Assembly (NCBI RefSeq): GCF_018129995.1
Contig: NZ_JAFCKS010000012.1
Location: 62,001-126,000, forward strand
Direction of reading: 5' to 3'
From: Bradyrhizobium sp. SZCCT0153
GTDB taxonomy: Bacteria > Pseudomonadota > Alphaproteobacteria > Rhizobiales > Xanthobacteraceae
Length of the DNA stretch: 64,000 nucleotides
In this document: positions 47,271-55,471 of the stretch, in pieces
How positions within the stretch are numbered: position 1 is the first letter of the stretch
Layout: each line of letters begins with the position of its first letter
The notes under the pieces: model-generated
What the model saw: only the letters and a program-made list of their open reading frames with translations
Databases searched by the model: none
What the model was told of the DNA's origin: nothing
Translations under genes and position numbers: made by a program

Positions 47271-49133
47271 ATGACCACTGCGTCCCCGATCTATTCCTTC
47301 ACCGAGGACGCAGCGCGCGCCGAATCGATAGCCTGGGCGAAATTCTCGGCAGCCAAGGACAGTGCGGAGTTCTGCGCGAGCTGGCTCGCGATCCTTTGCA
47401 TGCAGGTTGAGCGGGTTGGCGGAGGCCTGTTGTTGCTGGGGCCCGACAAGGATGGCTCCTATGTTCCGGCGGCGGTGTGGCCTCACCCTGGTCTGGACAT
47501 GCAATATCTCAGCCCGGCCGCCGAACGGGCTCTGACCGAGCGCCGCGGAATCGTGCTGCCCTCGGAGGGGCATGGCGCGTTGCGTGAGCACCACGCCTTT
47601 ATCGGCTATCCGATAGAAGTATCCGGCACCCTGCACGGGGTCGTCGTGCTCGATATCGGGCCCGGCCCGGAAGCTGCACTACAGCGGGCTTTGCGGCTGC
47701 TGCATTGGGCGAGCGCTTGGCTGATCGACCAGTTCCGCAAAGGCGCGCTGGAGGAACGCGACGCACGGCTCGCGCGAATGGGCCTTGCCATGGATATCGT
47801 GGCGACCGCCATGCAGGAGCGCCATTTCTCCGCGGCGGCGCTAGCGGTCGCCAACGAACTTGCTGGACGCCTGGCGTGCGATCGGGTGAGCGTGGGACTC
47901 GAGCGCTCGGGCAGCGTCGAAGTCAAGGCGATCTCGCATACTGCAACCTTCGACCCCAAGATGGATCTTGGTCGGCGCATCGGCAACGCCATGGACGAGG
48001 TGCTGGACCTGGACGTCGCGCTCGTGTTTCCGCCGCGCGACGACGTGGAGAGCGCGGCACTCGCGCATGCCGATCTCGCGCGCGAGTACAGGGATATTGC
48101 GGTCTGCTCGGTGCCGCTCGCAGACGGCGGTCATGCAACCGGCGTGTTGACCCTGGAACGGGCCGCGGGCGAGCCGTTCGACACCGAAACCATCGAGCTG
48201 TGCAAGACGGTTGGCGCGCTGCTTGGTCCGATATTGAAGCTCAAGCGTGAGACGGAACGCGGCGTCCTGAGGCATGCCGCGACCTCGTCGTACCGTGGCC
48301 TGGAGCTCTTGTTCGGACCGCGTCATCCCGGCGCGAAGCTCATCGCGCTTGTGCTGGTCGGCGTCATCCTGTTCTTCAGTGTCGCGGCGGGCACGTATCG
48401 TGTCGCGGCAAAGACGGTGATCGAAGGAGCGGTGCAGCGGATCGCCGCGGCACCGTTCGACGGATATATCGCACAAAGCTTCGTTCGCGCAGGCGACACC
48501 GTGCGTGCCGGGCAGGTATTATGCAAGCTCGATGACCGGGACCTCAAGCTCGAACAGACGCGGTTGTCGTCCGAGCGCGAGCAGCTCGACCGCAAGTATC
48601 GGCAGGCGCTGGCTGCACAGGAGCGTGCGACCATGACGATCCTCAAGGCGCAGATCGAGCAGGTCGACGCCATGCTGTCGCTGGTCACTGACAAGCTTTC
48701 TCGCGCCACGCTGCTTGCTCCCTTCGACGGCGTCGTCGTCGCGGGCGACCTGCAACAACTCCTCGGGACGCCGGTAGAATTGGGCAAGATGCTCTTCACA
48801 GTCGCGCCGTTGGACAGCTATCGCGTTATCCTGCAGGTCGAGGAGCGAGACATTTCCTACGTGAAGCTTGGTCAACAGGGCGAACTCACCTTGTCGGGTA
48901 TCCCGCACCGGCGGATGGACTTCTCGGTCGAGCAAATGACGCCGGTGTCGACAGCCCAGGAGGGCCGCAACTACTTCCGGGTGGAGGCGCGGCTCCAAAA
49001 TGCATCCGAACGCGTGCGACCAGGTATGGAAGGCGTTGGAAAGATCGATGTCGGCGAACGCAAGCTGATCTGGATCTGGACGCACAATTTCGTGGACTGG
49101 GTCCGCCTGTCGATCTGGAGATGGCTGTTCTGA
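47271..49133 (+). CDS. GAF-domain plus HlyD-type adaptor fusion, inner membrane
   Basis: A 620-residue protein. The N-terminal 340 residues are cytoplasmic, with a GAF-like region (about 165-335: ERHFSAAALAVANELAGRLA, then RVSVGLERSG, DIAVCSVPLADGGHATGVLT). One membrane helix follows at about 362-382 (LIALVLVGVILFFSVAAG). The periplasmic part is a HlyD-like adaptor: the first lipoyl half AAPFDGYIAQSFVRAGDTV, a short coiled coil with two helices at about 430-480, the second half ATLLAPFDGVVVAGDLQQLL, then a beta-barrel ending in VRPGMEGVGKIDVG. GAF domains bind small molecules or regulate activity. The gene is 10 bp ahead of the M50/HlyD gene and 122 bp after sapC. The combination implies a regulated export or surface-assembly component; the ligand is unknown. 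Confidence 0.8.
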   Translation: MTTASPIYSFTEDAARAESIAWAKFSAAKDSAEFCASWLAILCMQVERVGGGLLLLGPDKDGSYVPAAVWPHPGLDMQYLSPAAERALTERRGIVLPSEGHGALREHHAFIGYPIEVSGTLHGVVVLDIGPGPEAALQRALRLLHWASAWLIDQFRKGALEERDARLARMGLAMDIVATAMQERHFSAAALAVANELAGRLACDRVSVGLERSGSVEVKAISHTATFDPKMDLGRRIGNAMDEVLDLDVALVFPPRDDVESAALAHADLAREYRDIAVCSVPLADGGHATGVLTLERAAGEPFDTETIELCKTVGALLGPILKLKRETERGVLRHAATSSYRGLELLFGPRHPGAKLIALVLVGVILFFSVAAGTYRVAAKTVIEGAVQRIAAAPFDGYIAQSFVRAGDTVRAGQVLCKLDDRDLKLEQTRLSSEREQLDRKYRQALAAQERATMTILKAQIEQVDAMLSLVTDKLSRATLLAPFDGVVVAGDLQQLLGTPVELGKMLFTVAPLDSYRVILQVEERDISYVKLGQQGELTLSGIPHRRMDFSVEQMTPVSTAQEGRNYFRVEARLQNASERVRPGMEGVGKIDVGERKLIWIWTHNFVDWVRLSIWRWLF

Positions 49134-49143
49134 TTGCGAGGTT

Positions 49144-51294
49144 GTGGTGAACGCGCCGTTGCTCAGCAGTTGGTGGTATCGTGTCGCAGCGCGAAAGCCA
49201 AAGTTGCGCTCGCACGCGCGATTGCATCGGCACATCTATCGTGGCGAGGTCTGGTACCTCTTGCAGGACCCCGCTTCGTCGCGGGTGCATCGCTTCAGCC
49301 CTTCGGCTCGGCTGATTGTCTCGCTGATGGACGGAGCACATTCCGTCGAACAGTTGTGGGAACTCGCGAACAGGCACCTGGGTGAAGAGGCGCCCAGCCA
49401 GGACGAGCTAATCCAACTGCTCGGTCAACTGCATGCCGCTGACCTGCTGGAGAGCGATGTTACCCCGGACGTCGCCGAGCTTTTTGCGCGCAGCGAGCGC
49501 GAGCAAAAGGCGCGCCATTTGCGTTCTTATGGCAATCCGATGGCGATCCGCATCCCGCTGTTCGATCCGGATCGGATGCTCAATCGGTGGGCGGGTCTTG
49601 TACGGTTTGTCTGGAGCGGCTGGGGGGCCATCGCCTGGCTCGCAATCGTACTTCCCGCCTTCATCCTGGTCTGGCCGCATTGGCCGGAGCTCAGCCACAA
49701 TTTCAGCGACCGCGTATTGGCGATCGACAATTTGTTCATTATCTATCTGGTCTTTCCGGCGATCAAGGCGTTGCACGAGCTGGGACATGCCTCCGCCACC
49801 AAAGCCGGAGGTGGAGAGGTCCACGATCTCGGCATCATCCTGCTGGTCTTGCTGCCGGTTCCCTACGTCGATGCGTCGGCCGCCACGGTTTTCAGGTCCA
49901 AGTACCGACGCGCTCTTGTCGGTGCCGCCGGGATGGGCGTCGAACTCTTTGTCGCGGCGATCGCGTTTTATATGTGGCTTCTGGTCGAGCCGGGTTTGGT
50001 GCGAGCGATCCTGTTCAATGTCATGTTGATCGCGAGCGTGTCTACGCTTCTGTTCAACGGCAATCCGCTGCTTCGCTACGACGCCTATTACATCCTTGTG
50101 GATCTCATCGAAATTCCAAATCTGGCGGCGCGGTCGACGCGCTACTGGGGTTATCTGATCGAGCGATACCTGCTCGGCGTCTCCGATCTGGAGCGTCCTG
50201 AGGCTTCGGGCATGGAGCGGGCGTGGTTCTTCTTCTACGGTTTTGCTTCGACCGTCTACCGCATCATGGTAACGATCATGATCGCGTTGTTCATCGCGGG
50301 ACAGTTCTTCTTCATTGGCGTTATTCTCGCCGTCTGGGCGGTGGGGGCGATGGCGATTCTGCCGGTCGTCAAGGCGGTGCGGCATCTCGTCGAAAATCCC
50401 CGCCTGCACAAGCATCGCGCCCGTTCTATCGCGATCGCGGCAGGTCTCGTGCTCGGCTCGGCTGTCTTGCTGCTCGCCGTGCCGATGCCCTACCATTCCA
50501 ACGTGGAAGGAGTGCTATGGCTGCCTGAAGAAGCAATGGTACGTGCCGCTTCGAATGGCTTCGTCCATGAACTTCTGGTTACGCCGGGAACGCAAGTCGC
50601 GCAGGGAGATCCGCTTATTGAGAGCCGCGAGCCGACGCTCGTTGCGCAATTGCGCAGGAACGAGGCCAAAGTGGAGGAGCTGCAGGCCGAGTATGCTGCG
50701 CAATTTGTATCGGATCGCGCCAAGGCGCAGCTTGTTCGCGATAGACTTCAGCTCGAGCGCGCCAATCTGAAGCTGGCTCGGGAGCGCGCTTCCGACCTCA
50801 TCGCTCGTGCCCGCAGCGATGGCGTGTTCGTGGTGCCTCAAATGGTCGACATGCCCGGGCGCTATTACCGTCGGGGCGAGCTCCTGGGTTACGTTGTTGG
50901 AAACGCGACGCCGCTGGCGCGTGTTGTCGTGCCGCAGGAGGCGGTTGATAGGGTGCGCCTTACGACCGATCGCATCCAGGTTCGTCCGGTGGACCAGCCG
51001 CGCCTGATTTTGGAGGGACGTGTATTGCGGGCGGTGCCTGCTGGTGGCGAATACTTGCCCAGCGCGGCGCTTGGCGTGGAGGGTGGTGGAGATTTCGCGG
51101 TTGATCCGCGCGATGCGAAGGGACCCAAGACGCTGCAGCGGACCTTTCAATTCGACATCGAGCTCCCAGGCCTGGAGGCGGTGGATCATTTCGGCCAGCA
51201 CGTCTTCGTTCGGTTCGAGCATCGGATGGAGCCACTTGCGGTCCAATGGTATCGCAGCGTCAGACTGCTATTGTTGACGAACTTCCATGTCTAA
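49144..51294 (+). CDS. PqqD-like / M50 metalloprotease-like / HlyD-like membrane protein
   Basis: A 716-residue protein combining three parts. Residues about 20-105 resemble PqqD (GEVWYLLQDPASSRVHRFSP, then IQLLGQLHAADLLESD), a peptide-binding fold. Residues about 160-455 are a multi-helix membrane domain with HELGH at 211-215 and a later NGNPLLRYDAYY that could supply the third zinc ligand, as in M50 (site-2-type) proteases. Residues about 470-700 are periplasmic and HlyD-like, with a helical hairpin at about 530-575. GTG at 49144 follows GAGG; a GTG at 49147 is also possible. The stop overlaps the start of the SecA-like gene. It may bind, proteolyse or guide the exported protein. The zinc motif is intact but activity is not shown by sequence. 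Confidence 0.8.
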   Translation: MVNAPLLSSWWYRVAARKPKLRSHARLHRHIYRGEVWYLLQDPASSRVHRFSPSARLIVSLMDGAHSVEQLWELANRHLGEEAPSQDELIQLLGQLHAADLLESDVTPDVAELFARSEREQKARHLRSYGNPMAIRIPLFDPDRMLNRWAGLVRFVWSGWGAIAWLAIVLPAFILVWPHWPELSHNFSDRVLAIDNLFIIYLVFPAIKALHELGHASATKAGGGEVHDLGIILLVLLPVPYVDASAATVFRSKYRRALVGAAGMGVELFVAAIAFYMWLLVEPGLVRAILFNVMLIASVSTLLFNGNPLLRYDAYYILVDLIEIPNLAARSTRYWGYLIERYLLGVSDLERPEASGMERAWFFFYGFASTVYRIMVTIMIALFIAGQFFFIGVILAVWAVGAMAILPVVKAVRHLVENPRLHKHRARSIAIAAGLVLGSAVLLLAVPMPYHSNVEGVLWLPEEAMVRAASNGFVHELLVTPGTQVAQGDPLIESREPTLVAQLRRNEAKVEELQAEYAAQFVSDRAKAQLVRDRLQLERANLKLARERASDLIARARSDGVFVVPQMVDMPGRYYRRGELLGYVVGNATPLARVVVPQEAVDRVRLTTDRIQVRPVDQPRLILEGRVLRAVPAGGEYLPSAALGVEGGGDFAVDPRDAKGPKTLQRTFQFDIELPGLEAVDHFGQHVFVRFEHRMEPLAVQWYRSVRLLLLTNFHV

Positions 51295-53302
51295 AAGCGT
51301 TATGGAACTAGATCATCGCGAACTGGCGGTTGGCCGTCCCTATCCGGAGCGCGCGGATCGCGAGCCGGCAGTGCACGATCGGGTGGCCGAATACCTGGCG
51401 AAGGATCTGATCCAACGCGCGTTCAGAGGGCTGCGGGATCCCGTTCGGGCCTTGACGCCTATCGTCGAGCACGCCGCCGCACATGAGAGCGCTCTGCGGA
51501 TCATGAGCGACGAAGAATTGCGTCTGCAGGTGCCCATTATCCGTGCGAAACTGCGAAACTCGGGCTTTACGCCGCCGCTCGTCGGCCGATGCTTTGCGCT
51601 GGTGCGGGAGGCGGGGTCGCGGACCATCGGTCAGCGGCACTATGACGTCCAGCTGATTGCGGGATTCGGGCTGCTGAAGGGCAGATTGGTGGAGATGGCC
51701 ACCGGGGAAGGCAAGACCATTGCCGCGACGCTGCCTGCGGCCACCGTAGCGCTTGCCGGCTATCCCGTTCATCTGATTACCGTCAACGACTATCTTGCCG
51801 AACGTGACGCGGCCGAGATGAGGACGCTTTATGAGTTCCTGGGCCTGAGTGTCGGGGCGGTGGTGCAGGGCATGCCGAAAGCCGAGCGGCGTCGAGCCTA
51901 TGCGTGCTCGGTCACATATTGCACCAACAAGGAGCTTGCATTCGACTACTTGCGCGACCGTGTGGCTTTGGCGCACCGAAGCAGCAGTCTGCACCTCTCG
52001 CTCGAACGGTTGCGCGGCAGCCTGCAGCGTGACGAGGATCTCGTGCTGCGCGGGCTCTATTTCGGCATCGTCGATGAAGCCGATAGCATTTTCATCGATG
52101 AAGCGCGCACGCCGCTGATCCTGTCGTCGTCGACGGGGGCAGCCGAGGAAAGATTGCAATGCGATCAGGCCCTTCAGTTCGCGAGCTGCCTTGTTGCGGG
52201 AGAGCACTATGAGATCGATCTCGCAGAGCGAAGTCTGGCGTTGACCAAAGAAGGTCGCCGGGAGATTGGTAGACTCGCCGAGGGGCTGCAAGGCGTCTGG
52301 AGTTCGCATCGTGCTCGCGAGGAGCTCTTGACCCAGGCCCTCTCCGCGATGCTGCTGTTCAACCGCGATCAGCACTATGTCGTCATCGACGGCAAGGTGC
52401 AGATCGTGGACGAGTCGACGGGACGCGTGATGCCCGACCGCTCCTGGGAGCGCGGCCTGCATCAGCTTATCGAGATCAAGGAAGATTGCGAGTTGACAGA
52501 GCGACGCGAGACGCTCGCCCGCATCACCTATCAACGCCTGTTTCGTCGCTACATTCGCCTCTCGGGAATGACGGGTACCGCCCGTGAGGTCGCGCGGGAG
52601 ATCAAGTCCGTGTACGGACTTGACGTCGTTCGCATCCCGCTGAACCGGCCCTCGCAACGCCGCGTTGCCCGTCCGCTGGTATGCACAACTCCGGCTGAAA
52701 AGCTGCGGATGATTGCCGACAGGGTGGAGCGGCTGGCTGTGGCCGAGGGCAGGGCGGTGTTGATCGGCACGCGCTCGGTAGGGGCGTCCGAGGAGATCAG
52801 CGCCGCCTTGAATGCACGTGGCATCACGCACGCGCTTTTGAATGCGAAGCAGGACCAGGATGAGGCGGAGGTGGTCGCGAAGGCCGGCGAGCCCGCGCGA
52901 GTGACGGTCGCGACGAACATGGCGGGGCGCGGCACCGATATCCGGCTTGACCCAGGCGTTGCCGCGCGAGGCGGCCTGCACGTAATCCTGACCGAGTACC
53001 ACGATTCTCGGAGGGTCGATCGCCAGCTGTTCGGCCGCTGCGCACGGCAGGGCGATCCCGGCAGCTGCGAGGCCATCGTTTCACTTCAGGACGACGTGTT
53101 CATGATCCATGCAGGATCGATGACGCGCATGATCGCACGTCTCGTCGGCAGCGGCATGCCTGTTCCGCTGCGAATCTACCAGTCGTTGCGCTGGCTGGCT
53201 CAATTCCAGGCGGAGCGACGACATGGCTACGTGCGCGTCCAGAATGTAAAGCTGGATCGCCGGCTCGACCGGGTGCTTGCGTTTTCGGGGAGGGGAGAAT
53301 GA
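51287..53302 (+). CDS. Shortened SecA-like translocation ATPase
   Basis: A 671-residue SecA homologue. Visible motifs: RHYDVQLIAGFGLLKG leading into Walker A ATGEGKT (residues 138-144), TVNDYLAERD (165-174), DEAD box VDEADSIFIDEARTPLIL (262-279), a reduced preprotein-binding region, HYVVIDGKVQIVDESTGRVM, LSGMTGTA, NMAGRGTDI and the arginine-finger segment RQLFGRCARQGDPGS. Canonical SecA is about 850-900 residues; here only about 65 residues follow the motor core, so most of the helical scaffold/wing and the zinc-binding tail are missing. The start overlaps the previous gene by 8 bp and the stop overlaps the next start by 4 bp, so it belongs to this operon. It is best read as a dedicated accessory motor, not the housekeeping SecA. 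The intact ATPase motifs suggest it is active. Confidence 0.88.
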   Translation: MSKSVMELDHRELAVGRPYPERADREPAVHDRVAEYLAKDLIQRAFRGLRDPVRALTPIVEHAAAHESALRIMSDEELRLQVPIIRAKLRNSGFTPPLVGRCFALVREAGSRTIGQRHYDVQLIAGFGLLKGRLVEMATGEGKTIAATLPAATVALAGYPVHLITVNDYLAERDAAEMRTLYEFLGLSVGAVVQGMPKAERRRAYACSVTYCTNKELAFDYLRDRVALAHRSSSLHLSLERLRGSLQRDEDLVLRGLYFGIVDEADSIFIDEARTPLILSSSTGAAEERLQCDQALQFASCLVAGEHYEIDLAERSLALTKEGRREIGRLAEGLQGVWSSHRAREELLTQALSAMLLFNRDQHYVVIDGKVQIVDESTGRVMPDRSWERGLHQLIEIKEDCELTERRETLARITYQRLFRRYIRLSGMTGTAREVAREIKSVYGLDVVRIPLNRPSQRRVARPLVCTTPAEKLRMIADRVERLAVAEGRAVLIGTRSVGASEEISAALNARGITHALLNAKQDQDEAEVVAKAGEPARVTVATNMAGRGTDIRLDPGVAARGGLHVILTEYHDSRRVDRQLFGRCARQGDPGSCEAIVSLQDDVFMIHAGSMTRMIARLVGSGMPVPLRIYQSLRWLAQFQAERRHGYVRVQNVKLDRRLDRVLAFSGRGE

Positions 53303-54177
53303 AACAAGCTCGAGACAGCGACGACGCGGAGCGTCCGGCCGTATCGGGTGCCCGGCGCTGGGTGCTCGCCATTCTGGCCGTCTCGGTCGCCGCGGGAGCA
53401 GGGTGCGCCAATGCGCAGGAGAGAAAGCCGGAGGGGCAATTCGATTGCCTGATTCAGCCGAAAATGGTCCTCAAGCTCGGAACGTCGGTGCCGGGCCTGT
53501 TGAGCGAGATGCTGGTCGACCGTGGCGACATCATAAAGAGGGGCGAGGTTGTCGCGCGGCTTGAGTCGGGGGTCGAGCAGGCGGCGGTGTCGCTGGCGAA
53601 GACCCGTGCCGAAAACGAGGCGACGGTTCGCTCAAGCATGGCCAAACTCGAGTTTCAGCGGCGGAAGGACGAGCGATCCAAGTTGTTGCGCAAGAACGAC
53701 TCGGTCTCGGCCGCGGTCGCCGATGAGGCGGAGACGAGTGCGCGGGTGGCCGAGCAGGATGTCGAGGAAGCGAAGGTCAATCTTGCCCTTGCGGGGCTGG
53801 AGGTGGCTCGCGCCAACGAAGTCCTGAAGCTGCGAACCATCCGGAGCCCCATCGACGGCGTGGTGGTGGAGCGCAAACTCGGCCCGGGCGAGTATGCGTT
53901 CGACCAGGCCCATCTCCTGACGGTTTCGCAGATCGATCCGCTGTTGGTTGAGGTCTATGTTCCGCTCAGCCAATTCGGAAAGATTCGTGTGGGTGCGTCG
54001 GCGGAGGTTTATCCCGAGGAGCCGGTAGGAGGCCGGTACGCCGCACGCGTGACGGTCGTCGATCAGGTGTTCGACGCGGCGAGCGGAACGATCGGCGTTC
54101 GTCTCGAGCTGCCGAATCCGAACTACGCGATTCCTGCCGGGCTCAAATGTCGCGTCCGGTTTCCCGGCGTCGGCTGA
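53299..54177 (+). CDS. Periplasmic HlyD/RND-type adaptor protein
   Basis: A 292-residue adaptor starting at an ATG that overlaps the SecA-like stop codon by 4 bp. An N-terminal signal or anchor (RRWVLAILAVSVAAGAGCANA) is followed by the first lipoyl half (LGTSVPGLLSEMLVDRGDII), a helical hairpin at about 95-170 with charged coiled-coil pattern, the second lipoyl half (TIRSPIDGVVVERKLGPGEY) and a beta-barrel ending in PNYAIPAGLKCRVRF. Cleavage after NAQ is plausible; the cysteine in GAGC is not a standard lipobox. It is the third HlyD-like gene of this block, and the only one without extra domains. It could form the periplasmic tube with the other two. Confidence 0.85.
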   Translation: MKQARDSDDAERPAVSGARRWVLAILAVSVAAGAGCANAQERKPEGQFDCLIQPKMVLKLGTSVPGLLSEMLVDRGDIIKRGEVVARLESGVEQAAVSLAKTRAENEATVRSSMAKLEFQRRKDERSKLLRKNDSVSAAVADEAETSARVAEQDVEEAKVNLALAGLEVARANEVLKLRTIRSPIDGVVVERKLGPGEYAFDQAHLLTVSQIDPLLVEVYVPLSQFGKIRVGASAEVYPEEPVGGRYAARVTVVDQVFDAASGTIGVRLELPNPNYAIPAGLKCRVRFPGVG

Positions 54178-54265
54178 CACGAGGATCGAGCGCATGAGGA
54201 AATCCGGATAGTCCGTCCGCAGCAATTCCCGGAGCCACGCGTCTATTGAACTGAAAGGTTGCAAG

Positions 54266-54529
54266 ATGCTGGAAGGTACGATCAAGACATATCACGGCGA
54301 CAGGGCATTCGGCTTCATCAGGCCGGATTGCGGCGGCACCGACATCTTCTTTCATCTCAAATCATGTTCCCCCGGCCTCGTTCCCGAGGCCGGTGCCCGG
54401 GTGAGCTACAACATGGCGCCCGATCAGCGCTCCGGCAAGCGGCAGGCCGTCAGCGTCAGGGTTCTCGCCAATGCGCACAGCGTGCCTGTCCTGACGCGCT
54501 ATCTCAGATCGCCACGCTTGCCGCGCTAG
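54266..54529 (+). CDS. Cold-shock-domain protein
   Basis: An 87-residue protein with a cold-shock domain over residues 1-70: GTIKTYHGDRAFGFIRPDCG holds the RNP1-like FGFIRP motif, and TDIFFHLKSC holds RNP2. Compared with classic CspA it starts MLEGTIKTYHGDR instead of a KGTVKWFNxxKG start, and it has a basic C-terminal tail (LTRYLRSPRLPR). Proteins of this type bind single-stranded RNA or DNA. It lies 88 bp after the adaptor gene in the same direction and may be a separate unit. Confidence 0.85.
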   Translation: MLEGTIKTYHGDRAFGFIRPDCGGTDIFFHLKSCSPGLVPEAGARVSYNMAPDQRSGKRQAVSVRVLANAHSVPVLTRYLRSPRLPR

Positions 54530-54603
54530 TTGCCGGATTGCCAGGACACGCGTCGCCAATTGTGTTCACGTTTTGCCTGTTGGAGCGGCCTCATGCGGCC
54601 GAC

Positions 54604-54777
54604 ATGATTGCGGGGGACATCGTGCTTAGTCGGCTTCGAAAGCTCGTATTCAACATTCGGCACCGCAGGCCCGCCGCCCGCTTTGCCGAGAGCGTGCGGC
54701 GAGTGAGCCGGCTGGCGCGGCTCATGGCCGTGATGCCGCGAAGGCCTCGCCGCAGGCCGGCCGAGACCAGCGAATAG
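54604..54777 (+). CDS. Small arginine-rich protein
   Basis: A 57-residue frame from ATG 54604 (MIAGDIVLSRLRKLVFNIRH), very rich in arginine, with an alternating basic/hydrophobic helix pattern. Its stop is 2 bp before the next start, and no strong ribosome binding site is visible. It may be a small nucleic-acid-binding or membrane-associated peptide, or the frame may be fortuitous. No family is recognised. Confidence 0.35.
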   Translation: MIAGDIVLSRLRKLVFNIRHRRPAARFAESVRRVSRLARLMAVMPRRPRRRPAETSE

Positions 54778-54779
54778 CG

Positions 54780-55025
54780 ATGCCGGCCGATTTCGACAGC
54801 GGCGGCATAGCCGACAGGGAAACGCTCGTTCGTCGCCTGCTGAGGCGCGCCGTCGGACGCGTTCGGCGCCCACGAAAGCCCGCACCGGAGGTCCCGTTCG
54901 GCCGCGAGAGCGACCCCAACGTTGAATTTGCAGACCGCCAGACGGGCGGGACGGCCTGGCTTCTGGGGGCGCTGTCGGTCTTCGTGGCGGTCTATGCAAT
55001 CTGGACGAAGCTCGGCGCGTCCTAG
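54780..55025 (+). CDS. Small single-pass membrane protein
   Basis: An 81-residue protein: a basic N-terminal half (LVRRLLRRAVGRVRRPRKPA) and one C-terminal membrane helix (TAWLLGALSVFVAVYAIWT) followed by KLGAS. The topology would be N-terminus in the cytoplasm. It starts 2 bp after the arginine-rich frame. No family is recognised. The basic N-terminus could bind nucleic acid or phospholipid. Confidence 0.5.
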   Translation: MPADFDSGGIADRETLVRRLLRRAVGRVRRPRKPAPEVPFGRESDPNVEFADRQTGGTAWLLGALSVFVAVYAIWTKLGAS

Positions 55026-55115
55026 AGCGCGATCCGCACCCGGTGGGAATGACCGCCGGCCCTTGCGCTCTCCGGGAGGTTGAGAAATGCTGGGCCTTTA
55101 ACCATGGGGGCGGCA

Positions 55116-55403
55116 ATGCGATTCTGTCTGGCGGTTAGTCTTGTTTTCCTTTGCTCTGCCGCCGGCGCCGCCCGCGCGGAATCCGCCTACATGGTGGACG
55201 AAAGGCCGTGCCCCGATCAGGACCCCGCGCTGCGGCCGCCGCGAGCCGGCGAGTGGTGCGACTACGTCACCAAGATCAAGAGCTGCCATGGCGATCTGGC
55301 GGAGCGCGTCTTCCGGCAACCCCGCGCACCGTCCTACCTCGTGTCCGAGGTCGGGGTGGAGCATCCCCGCCGTCTGATCTGCCACCAGGACCAGGACGAC
55401 TAG
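55116..55403 (+). CDS. Small secreted cysteine-containing protein
   Basis: A 95-residue protein with a Sec signal (MRFCLAVSLVFLCSAAGAAR then AES). The mature part is about 72 residues with four cysteines (ERPCPDQD, GEWCDYV, IKSCHGD, LICHQD), enough for two disulfides. ATG 55104 is an alternative start and would lengthen the signal by four residues. It ends convergently with the pilus-type gene on the other strand. The family is not recognised. Confidence 0.55.
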   Translation: MRFCLAVSLVFLCSAAGAARAESAYMVDERPCPDQDPALRPPRAGEWCDYVTKIKSCHGDLAERVFRQPRAPSYLVSEVGVEHPRRLICHQDQDD

Positions 55404-55445
55404 CATTCCAGGCCGCGTCATCCCCTGACGGGCGACGCCTGCGGT

Positions 55446-55471
55446 CTTGCCTCAGCGACTTGCCTCAGCGA
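55446..55471. repeat. Tandem 13-bp direct repeat
   Basis: CTTGCCTCAGCGA occurs twice in direct succession (55446-55458 and 55459-55471), overlapping the stop codon of the minus-strand gene. It looks like a small slippage duplication. Confidence 0.8.

Noticed and set aside
51287..53302. Housekeeping SecA
   Set aside because: It lacks most of the C-terminal scaffold and the zinc-binding tail, and is translationally coupled to HlyD-like and M50 genes.
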